This document shows positions 1-7,400 of a DNA stretch of 13,416 bases, one piece after another (the first letter of the stretch is position 1; every line of letters starts with the position of its first letter). Origin of the DNA: Goniomonas avonlea (taxonomy: Eukaryota > Cryptophyceae > Goniomonadida > Goniomonadaceae); NCBI GenBank assembly GCA_003573635.1, contig QUTJ01031611.1, forward strand, positions 1-13,416. Direction: 5' to 3'. Below the pieces are notes generated by a model, which was given only the letters and a program-made list of their open reading frames with translations, was not told the origin of the DNA and made no database searches. A program made the position numbers and the translations under genes.

Positions 1-70
1 ATCCTGGAAACCGCGGAGCGGCCAACAATCACCCCTTTCGGAGGCTTGGTCCAAGTGCAACACCCACCCA

Positions 71-164
71 GAAAAGAAAAGAAGGACAAGACTGCGGACT
101 TCGGGAATCGAACCCAGGACCGGATCATGATGTGGCGGGCCGCTACCAACTAGGCCACACTCCC
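71..164 (-). other. tRNA-like element (tRNA pseudogene or tRNA-derived SINE head)
   Basis: Read on the minus strand, 157-146 is TGGCCTAGTTGG, a full match to the Pol III A box, and 114-104 is GGTTCGATTCC, a full match to the B box. Their spacing is tRNA-like. The T arm (TGGG, loop TTCGATT, CCCG) folds. Between the boxes lies a CCG..CATCATGAT..CGG segment that resembles a Met(CAT) anticodon arm with a few extra bases. The acceptor strands pair at only about five of seven positions, and then only if the register is shifted by one. I therefore do not call a functional tRNA. T-runs just downstream (complement of 71-82) could end Pol III transcription. A SINE head or a decayed tRNA-Met copy are the two readings. 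Confidence 0.55.
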
Positions 165-443
165 CTGACTCCCGAAGGTCTGATGGGCCGTGCAGGGACA
201 ACGAGCCAAAATGACAGATAGGACGGAAAACCAGATCACATTTCCCTCAACGTTAGTGCAAAAGGGATCTTGGGAGCCGTGTCCGTCCATCCGGACACAA
301 CCCATAACGGTTGGGCATGCCTTCTCCCCATTGGTTGGCACCGGATATGCCTTCGACTCAGGCAAGAGATGTTGGCCATGCCTTCGAGGGAGAGGGAGAT
401 CGAGGGAGGGGAGAGGGAGAGAGGGAGAGGGAGAGGTGTGTGT
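165..443. other. Intergenic sequence, no gene seen
   Basis: No coding signal is convincing here. The only structure is a short recurring motif, GTTGG.CATGCCTTC or close variants, near 309-324, 333-354 and 371-385. It returns near 649-659 and 672-688, so it flanks the GA/GT-rich block on both sides. ORFs here run through low-complexity sequence. Confidence 0.6.
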
Positions 444-640
444 GTGACTGTGTGTGCTCATACACGTGTGAGTGTTTCAGGGGAGAGGGAGGGGAGAGCG
501 AGAGGGAGCGGGAGAGGGGGAGGGAGAGGGAGAGCGAGAGGAGAGGGCGTGTGCGTGACCGTGTGCGTGACTGTGTGTGCTCATACACGTGTGAGTGTGT
601 GAGGGGAGAGGGAGAGGGAGAGGGAGAGGGAGGGAGATGT
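385..640. repeat. Duplicated GA-rich / GT-rich low-complexity module
   Basis: Two GA-rich tracts (about 385-436 and 478-547), each followed by a GT-rich segment, then a third GA tract (601-637). The two GT segments share a 32-bp exact match at 444-475 and 567-598, offset by 123 bp. It contains TACACGTGTG, which holds a CACGTG E-box-type palindrome. The arrangement points to a segmental duplication of about 120 bp rather than simple slippage. Long ORFs across it on both strands are composition artefacts. Confidence 0.8.
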
Positions 641-973
641 CTCCCAGAGGGTTGGCCATCTTTGACCCTGAGGGTTGGCCATGCCTTCAATCGTTTCAGG
701 TCCAGCGTTGAGGGAACGTAGTTAGGGTCTGTATTTGTCGAGTTAATATTAATTACATCCCTTAGGTTGGTGCCCGTCCATACGCGTGTCACCACAGAGA
801 AAATCGATACATGTAGCTATTTTTGCCACTGGCTTGCAGGGGGGTGCAGTAGAAGTTGTTCTTGGCCAGTCGTAGTCGTTGTAGTGGTAGTAGGAGGAAC
901 CACCCCTCCGGTAATATAAGCAAGATTGAAAACGATCGCGTGCGAATTTATCTGGGCTCTGACCTTAGGACAC
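641..973. other. Intergenic, no feature recognised
   Basis: Apart from two more copies of the GTTGGCCAT-type motif near 649-688, I see no repeat, RNA gene or supported exon. ORFs in this stretch are short or low in complexity. Confidence 0.5.
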
Positions 974-1000
974 CACATACACATACACATACACATACAC
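974..1000. repeat. (CACATA)n microsatellite
   Basis: Four perfect CACATA units plus a partial CAC, in intergenic DNA. Confidence 0.9.
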
Positions 1001-1173
1001 CACAAAAACTGATCTGATTTTGACACTGCTGGATATCTCGCCGGATTTAGGCTTGGAAGTTGAAGCTCAAAACCCTTGAACCCTTCTGAAAGGTTCCTTG
1101 GTACTGGGAACGAAACCGATTGCGGAATCAACCAGCTTGAGTGACCTCTGGGCCAGGGTTTTTCGTCGAGGCT

Positions 1174-1184
1174 GAGAGAGAGAG

Positions 1185-1230
<46 letters not shown>
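1174..1230. repeat. (GA)n microsatellite
   Basis: A nearly pure GA tract with two GATA interruptions around 1186-1193 and one GGG near the right end. A minus-strand ORF with a serine/leucine run across it is only this repeat translated. Confidence 0.9.
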
Positions 1231-1430
1231 TACCTGGTTCACGTCCTTGTTGTGCTTTTTCCATTCTCGAAACCGGCAGTTTCTCTCGAATATGAACCAG
1301 CCTGGTTCGAGAGTCTGTAGGGCCACTGAAAATTAGAGAACACAATGCTGGAATTCACCACTGAAATATTGGAAATTTATTTCCAGTCTGTAATTGCAAC
1401 TGCCACTGAACACGGAGAAGTGGGGAGAAG
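1231..1430. other. Intergenic, no feature recognised
   Basis: Unique-looking sequence between two repeats. No splice-supported ORF or RNA gene is seen. It could include the 3' untranslated region or polyadenylation region of the minus-strand gene ending at 1610, but no clear AATAAA-type signal is visible. Confidence 0.4.
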
Positions 1431-1603
1431 AGAGAAGGGGGGGGGGGAGCGACAGGGGACAAACGAGGGGAGAGGAGAGAGAGAAAAGGGAGAGGGGAGA
1501 TGAGATGAGAGAGGGGAGAGGAGATGAGAGAGGGGAGAGGAGATGAGAGAGGGGAGAGGAGATGAGAGAGGGGAGAGGAGATGAGAGAGGGGAGAGGAGA
1601 CCT
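1431..1603. repeat. Purine-rich tract with 19-bp minisatellite
   Basis: A G-run near 1438-1447 leads into AG-rich sequence. From 1504 a 19-bp unit, GATGAGAGAGGGGAGAGGA, starts at 1504, 1523, 1542, 1561 and 1580 with essentially no change. It ends only about 7-10 bp past the stop codon of the minus-strand RRM gene, so it should lie in that gene's 3' untranslated region. In the mRNA it would read as a pyrimidine (CU)-rich tract. Confidence 0.9.
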
Positions 1604-1609
1604 GTTCAA

Positions 1610-3028
1610 TCAGGACATAAGAGATCCCGGGAGTGGGACGGTGCTAGCTACATGCAATGCTTGTGACCCTGGGCCCGGTGATCTTGCGGGATCGGGTGCG
1701 TGTTCTGATACCTCTGCTGCCGAGTCTCTCTCGTCAATCTGGTGATGGTAAATGTACACGGTGTTTCGTTGCCCTGCAATCTCAGGGTCCACAATCACCT
1801 CTGCTGCCGGTTCACACAGCCAGCCGTGGTCCCCACAACACGGTAGTGAGACACAAATTTTTGGCATGCACCCTGGCAGCCGATTCCAGAACTCAGTTAA
1901 AGGAGCGTGGCAGTGAACAGCGAGAATAACGAGGACATCGAAGTCAGTGACACTCGCGGGTACGGGGAAGTCTTCCAAGGTCGTTGCTGATAGGGTTAGC
2001 TGTTGCGTGCCCAGCTGCGTCTCAAATCTGTGTGGTCACGGTGAGTGTCCCGGTGAGTGGCTACTGGTGATTTGTCTGCTCACCTACGCAACTCAGGATC
2101 AATACTGAACACTTTCCAAGAGGAGGGGACAGACAGACACAGGGCAGCCGCAGTGAAAGGGCGATGCCCGTCGCCAGGAACGAATGCCATCACTCGCTTC
2201 TTATACAAGTCAAGCTTATTCGTGTTGCTGAACTGCAGCAGAGCAGCGATCACGCCGAAGGACTCTGAAACCTGCACAACCGTGAGAAAGTGCAAAGGGT
2301 GTAGGCCGCTGGTTTCAGTCAAGCAACTCAAGAGAAGCGGCTTCCTGTGATGGCATGGAACACCCACCTCTTTGGCCTGGTGGTTTCTTGATGCTCCGAC
2401 CACCCGAAGCAGCGTTGCGCTGCGTGGAATCTTCGCGTTCATTAATCTTAGAAGGCGCACAAGGTATCGCCCTACATCCGTCAGATTCTGTCAACACCAA
2501 CAAACCCACACCTGAGAAACCTGAGGAAGTGTCATCCTGAGCTGTCTTCGTGCCACCGTCGACAGAGATGGAAACTAGGTCAGCGAAGTCGGACACTTTA
2601 TTAACGTGACGTCCACTATGCCGTTCCAAGGAATCTTGATCGAGAGTGCCACGGGCTATGATCGTGTTCTCCTGGCGAGATCCTTCTGTTCCTTCCAACA
2701 CTGGCATGGTCCTGCTGGCGTGTTGGTTTTCCGTTTTCGGTTCACCAAATAGCTCCACGTGCACTCGACAGCCGTGGAGCAGTGTGCCGTGCAGGCGCTC
2801 AACAGCCCATCTGATGAGACCTGAGTGAGACATTGGAGCCTCTTGACACGCATCGTACCTCGCTGCATCTGGGATAGTAAAGGTGACAAACGCTGCCTTG
2901 CGGACTCGTTTGAGCTCCTCAATCGCGCCACACAATTCCAAATGCTGGCAGATGACAGAAGCAGGGACATCCTTGCCCAACGGCTTCACTAGCACAGTCC
3001 TGCGCTCCCGTACCTTGACCTCATGCAT
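1610..3028 (-). CDS. RRM protein fused to an unrecognised GDG/SIDP alpha-beta domain (3 exons, 419 aa)
   Basis: Exons on the minus strand: 3028-2368, 2264-2084, 2027-1610. The introns are 103 and 56 nt (donors GTGGGT, GTGAGC; acceptors TTTCAG, ACACAG), their phases agree, and the total is exactly 420 codons. The ATG at 3028 follows an in-frame TGA. Residues 11-94 are a probable RNA recognition motif: RNP2-like VLVKPL (12-17), RNP1-like KAAFVTF (44-50) and a last strand RVHVELF. Residues 95-220 are a polar linker. From about 221 an alpha/beta region carries VMAFVPGDGHRPFTAA (245-260), WKVFSIDP (270-277), VLVILAVHCHAPL (312-324) and CVSLPCCG (339-346). Glycine-rich loop then acidic strand end is reminiscent of a Rossmann or class I methyltransferase-like fold; that is inference only. 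RNA binding is likely; the reaction, if any, is unknown. It is divergent from the NIP30-like gene. Confidence 0.8.
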
Positions 3029-3313
3029 GGTGAGAGTGTGGTCACGAGGGCCTGGTCACGTATAAATGCATGCGAGTTATTTGGAAGATCCCACCAGAAA
3101 GTCCGTCCCGGGGTCTAACTGCCATGATCCTGATTGTGGCTGTGCCCTCAAGTTGCAGATCCTGTCCGCCTCGCGGCCTCAGCCTTGCCTGTGGCCTGGA
3201 GGCCTTTTTGGAGGCGTGCACGCCGGCTGCCTTGCCTGCGTTGGTTATCGGTCACGGTACCGGTACCGGTACTGTACCGGTAGCGGTACACGTGAGCTGT
3301 TCGGTACCTTGCC
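3029..3313. promoter_or_regulatory. Divergent promoter region with GGTACC palindrome array
   Basis: The 285 bp separate two divergent start codons, so both promoters should lie here. TATAAA sits at 3061-3066 on the plus strand, about 250 bp before the NIP30-like ATG, so its role is unsure. At 3256-3308 GGTACC/CGGTAC units recur: two and a half in direct tandem (3256-3272), then TGTACCGGTAGCGGTAC, and a further GGTACC at 3303-3308. The core is self-complementary and could bind a dimeric factor or form a hairpin. No factor can be named. Confidence 0.45.
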
Positions 3314-4089
3314 ATGTCCGGCCGGACGCTCTCGTTCGTTTCGGGCGGGGCAACGACCGAGAGGGATGACCAGGATGTGGCCGACGCCCAGGAACAACGA
3401 AAGCAACACGATATTCAGGCTGGAACGTGGGATGAAGGCCCGAGATGTAACCACTGTCACAAAGTTTCATGCACGTGTTCGTCCAAAAGCTTGCATGAGC
3501 AGATTGCAGAGAACCAGAACGCTAAAGAGGAGGCATTCAACGAAATCCAGAAGGCTAATTTTGCTCCTCCAAAAGGGCTCGATGATGAAGAGTACGAATT
3601 TTTCAGCGACATAGACAAGGAGAGGATGAGGAAACTCGAGGAGGAGCGCAAACAACGTATGGAATCGGCGGACGCCTACAAAGTAAGACCCACGTCCTCT
3701 CATGCTGCACTTATCATAACAATCAGGCTGCTATCGAATCTCGCACTTTCAGCACTGGCGGATCGAAGCCGGAGAAGGTTGTCAAACTCGCTGCCAAGAA
3801 GAAGAAAGAGGAGCCCGCCAAGCAGTCACAGATTCTGAAAAACCTTGTGCGGGTACAACCAGGTGACTCATCCTTTCAGTGGCAATTCTGATTTTTCATC
3901 CTGTTTCATGTGGTCACGAGTGTTTGATCGCCTGTGCCAGCCAAGCGGAGTGTGGAGCCCGATAAGACTGAAGCCAAGCGCCGGTGTGTAGAAGCTGCTC
4001 CGCCTGCTGCAGAAAACGCAAGTGACAGCGGTGATGAGGGTGGCTTGCTTGGATTGTGCGACTATGGGTCAGGGAGCGAGGGTGATTGA
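3314..4089 (+). CDS. NIP30/FAM192A (PSME3IP1)-family nuclear protein (3 exons, 217 aa)
   Basis: Exons 3314-3682, 3727-3862 and 3941-4089. Introns of 44 and 78 nt have donors GTAAGA and GTGACT and acceptors ATCAG and GCCAG; phases agree and the total is 218 codons with the stop. Family landmarks are in order: SFVS (7-10), SLHEQIAENQNAKEEAFNE (59-77), PPKGLDDEEYEFF (85-97), a charged coiled segment KERMRKLEEERKQR, a Lys-rich stretch after residue 140, SQILKNLVRV, KRS, and a short acidic end GLCDYGSGSEGD. The human family member interacts with PSME3 (PA28-gamma), the nuclear proteasome activator; here that role is inferred. At 217 residues it is slightly shorter than the human protein. Odd: four cysteines, CNHC (45-48) and CTC (53-55), sit between the two conserved N-terminal motifs. 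It converges with the channel gene on its right. Confidence 0.88.
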
Positions 4090-4461
4090 TGCTCAGAGAT
4101 TCTCACAAGCTGGGGAACTGCAAGCCCCCAGTCCAGCCGACCTGACACAGGTCGTGCACTTCTTGAGAACACGGAAGCGGCGAGCCGTTAGATGATAAAC
4201 AGAGAATGTATTGACGCAGGCGAAGACGAACGAAGTCCAGCAAGAACTAACTGGTTTGGGCTTGGGCCACTGCACCGACTATGCTGGTTGAAACTTGACA
4301 ACCCGCATGGGCCTACAGTGAGGGCCAACCACGAGCCCGGGACGTCCTTGGGTGAATACCCTCTTCCCTTAGGGTCCCGTGACAGTCTGAAAACCACAGG
4401 GCGTCGTCTGCCGATGTGTACGCTGGCGATTTTGGGACAAATAAGCACGAATTTGGGGGAG
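4090..4461. other. Convergent intergenic region, no gene seen
   Basis: The stop codons of the NIP30-like gene (plus) and the channel gene (minus) face each other across 372 bp. It must hold both 3' ends, but no clear AATAAA is visible on either strand. A long plus-strand ORF from 4192 runs into the antisense of the channel's Q-rich tail and is not supported. Confidence 0.5.
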
Positions 4462-7400
4462 CTAACACACGGCGCTGTCTCTTGGCACTCCACCGTATGG
4501 CTGCTGCTGAGGGTACTGAGGGTACTGTTGTTGATTCTGAGGGTACTGCTGCTGCTGTGGGTACTGCTGCTGCTGCGGGTACTGCTGCTGCTGCTGCTGC
4601 GGGTACTGCTGCTGCTGCTGCTGCTGCTGCTGTGGGTACTGTTGCGGCTGACGAGCCGCCGGCGAAAAGGAGGGGGCGCGACCGAAGGGGTGCAGCGAGG
4701 GACCCGCCGGGGCTGCAGGCGGAGGAGACGATGTGCCACGAGGTCGTTCCATGGCAGCCAAATGAGTCGGGCTCATGTAAGGCGGGCTGCCGCTGCCTGA
4801 GAGTGCGGGGGTCAGTGACCTCTCAGTCTTCGACTGAGTGAGGGCCAGGACCAAAGAAAATCCCGGCAGGAACTCAGAGCTCATTCCATTGCTGAGAGCG
4901 AGGAGGCAACAAAATTCTTTTCCAAACACAAAATTCTTTTCCGCACTGATCCATGCTTGAGGAGAGGCGAGTGACAACCACGCGGGCCATGACGTTCGCT
5001 TTCCCACAAGATCTGCTAAACCCGAAAAAGCTTGTTCAACACAGACAAAGAGAGTGCTCAACCCTCAATTGTTCAACACAGACAAAGAGAGCGTCCAAGC
5101 CTCAATTGTTCAACACAGACAAAGAGGGCGTTCAACCCTCAATTGTTCAACAGAGATAAAGAGAGTGTTCATCCAAAAAACAACGAGGAGGTACCTCGGC
5201 CAAGTGCAGCAGAGGCGGGTGGGCACTCACCTCGGTCAAGTGCAGCAGGGGCGGGTTGGAACGATGGGCGCTGCCACAAGAGTGAGTGGCACTGGCGCAC
5301 ACGGACACAGACCACACAACAACTAGCAATGAGGAAAGAGTCTATCCAAGCCAGCATGCCCCGCTAAGGTTTTGAAGGATTCGAATTGTTTCGGATAAGA
5401 CCAACCACGGCGTCTCACCTCATCCCTTGTCGGCGCTCTTGTTGGGGACGTCGAAACTGGAGTTGGGGAGCCGCGTGGCATGAATGACATTTGCGTCGAG
5501 TTCATCTGCTAGCAGGTCAGACAACGGTTGGCATCCCACTTCTTTTCTCATGCTCCTCTTGTGTCCCAACTTCTTCCAACTCCTTCGTTCTCTCCTTGTT
5601 CTCACCCGAGAAACTCCGAGTTGTCACGCACCCGAGGCAACTCCGAGTTGTCACGCACCCGAGGCAACTCCGAGTTGTCACGCACCCGAGGCAACTCCGA
5701 GTTGTCACGCACCCGAGGCAACTCCGAGTTGTCACGCACCCGAGTCAGCTGCTTGTTCTCAGCAGCAGAGGGCGGCGGCGGCAGGAACGACTGGGCCGCA
5801 GAGTGAATCATGCCGTTGACGGGACCGGCTGCCCGGGGAGGGGGAGGCATGCTGGCTCGCTGAGGTTGCCCAGACATTTCCCCCATCGGCGACATTGGCA
5901 CTGTCGGAGGCGGAGGACCCAAGGCGCCAGCCACAATGCTGTGTCGGGTGTGAGTGTGAGCTCGTGTGGCATGTGAGCGGGCGGCAGCTGGGCATGAGTG
6001 AGGCAGTGAGTGAGTGTGTGAGAGCAGCGGAGCGTCAGTGAGGGCGCGGGTGTGTGAGGGAAGAGCGTGGTTGATTGCAAAGCTCCCACAATGCTTGTAC
6101 ATGTCAAGGATGCGACGAGAGATCTGTATCCAGTCACCTGGCTTTGCGCGCGTCGTTGCGAGCCTTTCGCGCAAGGCCGGTGAAGCAGGCCTCGTAGCGA
6201 GGCAGCAGCCGGATGTCGTAGGACACGGGCCCCTTCCACTGGTGCATGTACGAGGCCATCGCGTCGTTGTAGGCAGGGATGTTGTCGTTCTGGATTGCCA
6301 TGCCACGCCGCCGGTTACACGCCTGCGCGCGCCCGCTTACTTGTCGCGACATTCGCGACATTCGGCTACACGCCCAGAGCAGATGACGGTGCTGAAGGAA
6401 AGCAGGACAGAGATGGCACAGAAATAAAGAGAAGGATGGCACAGCGAGAGAGCAGCCCTGGAACAGATAGCAGTATTCGGAAAATAGCTAGAAGGGAGGG
6501 AACAAAGGAAGGTTGTGCGGGACAAGGGATGGCAGTGGGACGTTGCACGGGCAAGGGAACGCACTGCGCACAGCCTGGCTTGGAGAGGGGAGAGGATGCG
6601 AGTGTACACCAAGTAGGCGGTGAGGACCAAGGCGAAGATGCAGATGGGGAAGGTTGCCCAGTTGAGCAGACGCTCGTCCAGCCGCACGCCCGTCGTTGCG
6701 CTGCGCACAATCAGATCACTGACGCGGTCACTTGAGGAGAATGACTAAAACGAGCAAGATCGAAAATCACGATGTGATCTCCTCATGGCATGACATCTGG
6801 TCCTGTTCCTGATTGTTATCCGACCTCCCAAGGAAAAGGACCAAATCAAAGTGGTACTCTCCATACCTGATGTTGTCAACTTGTTCCTGAACCTCAGGGC
6901 TGAGCGCCTGGCGAGGCATAACGGCAGAGAACCCCCAGGTGCCGAGGGCGAGGTGCAGGGCCGCCGCCCAGGGGTTGACCTTGGCCACAAGCTTGGACAG
7001 CTTCTCGTTGTACACGGGCGGGGGACGGTACAGTCGCAGCATTGTGATTTTGTCCACCTGTCCAAGCCCTGGTTGATATCGAAAACTCGAGAAAGATCAC
7101 AATCAACATGGGTGGCACGGGGTGGGTACACGAGCAGAGCAGGATTTTTGATTGCCCTACCCAATAAGCCGCGCTGAAGGTCGCTGCAGCGATGAGATTA
7201 AACAGGGGCGCCGTTGAAGAGTACAGGGAGCACACGAGGATGGTGTTAATGATCACACCCATACGTGTCGCAAGCTCAAATTCAGGACCCTCGTACACAT
7301 CGTTGAGTTGCCTGTGAGTGCGTTGTCAGTGAAGAGGCTTCGATGGTGAAAATTAGGTAATTGAAGTGGCAAAACAGGGTATGGTGAAAAGGAAGGTAGA

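Larger units (their letters stand above)
4834..5418 (-). other. Last intron of the channel gene (585 nt), repeat-bearing
   Basis: Donor GTGAGA after GATGAG and acceptor CCTCACTCAG, with a pyrimidine-rich tract (TTTTCTTTGGTCCTGGCCCT) before it. It contains the 37-bp and 36-bp tandem repeats listed separately and a twice-repeated AAAATTCTTTTCC near 4910-4941. Minus-strand frames across the 36-bp repeat (PPLLHLTE, PPLLHLAE) each end in a GAG|GT donor. A skipped or alternative exon is possible, but no phase-compatible acceptor was found. Confidence 0.55.
4462..6322 (-). other. Channel part 4: disordered Pro-, Ser/Thr- and Gln/Tyr-rich C-terminal tail (exons 20-23)
   Basis: Residues about 842-1121. 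A basic cytosolic start with IQNDNIPAYNDAM and LARKARNDARKA passes into low complexity: GALGPPPPTVPMSPMG and SFLPPPPSAAENK in exon 21, PRGSPTPVSTSPTRAPTRDE in exon 22, and MSPTHLAAMERPRGTSS in exon 23. It finishes with seven YPQ-type units separated by Q runs of one to nine residues (YPQQQQ, YPQNQQQ), then PYGGVPRDSAVC and the stop at 4462. Composition, shared MSPM/MSPT wording and agreeing splice phases link exons 21-23. Exon 22 is the least certain. The tail is unlike the short C-termini of well-known OSCA/TMEM63 proteins. Confidence 0.6.

Noticed and set aside
94-164. Functional tRNA-Met call
   Set aside because: The acceptor stem pairs poorly and the anticodon arm needs extra bases; only the Pol III boxes and the T arm are sound.
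358-795. Minus-strand Ser/Pro/Leu-rich ORF of 145 codons
   Set aside because: It runs through the GA/GT low-complexity block; overlapping ORFs in other frames are equally long and none has splice or motif support.
817-1326. Minus-strand ORF of 169 codons with a Ser/Leu run
   Set aside because: Its length comes from the GA and CACATA microsatellites; the non-repeat parts match nothing I know and have no gene-like composition.
2368-2460. Reading the 2080-2460 minus frame as a separate gene
   Set aside because: Its conserved part starts only after the TTTCAG acceptor at 2265; joined in phase to the RRM exon it gives one complete 420-codon model.
3066-3614. Plus-strand ORF of 182 codons overlapping the NIP30-like first exon
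   Set aside because: It is in a different frame from the conserved NIP30 motifs and crosses the GGTACC array; its sequence is Arg/Cys-rich without pattern.
4192-4800. Plus-strand 202-codon leucine-rich ORF
   Set aside because: It is the antisense of the CAG/TAC repeat encoding the Q-rich tail; the leucine run is CTG on the reverse strand, and the rest lacks any recognisable pattern.
5034-5173. 37-bp repeats as a possible CRISPR array
   Set aside because: The repeats are directly adjacent with no unique spacers and lie in a eukaryotic intron.
6780-6866. Continuation of channel exon 18 as RYGEYHFDLVLFLGRSDNN
   Set aside because: A GTATGG donor at 6866 and a phase-matching acceptor at 6719 join VDNI to SDLIVRSATTGV and the next helix; the continued frame ends in a stop with no link onward.
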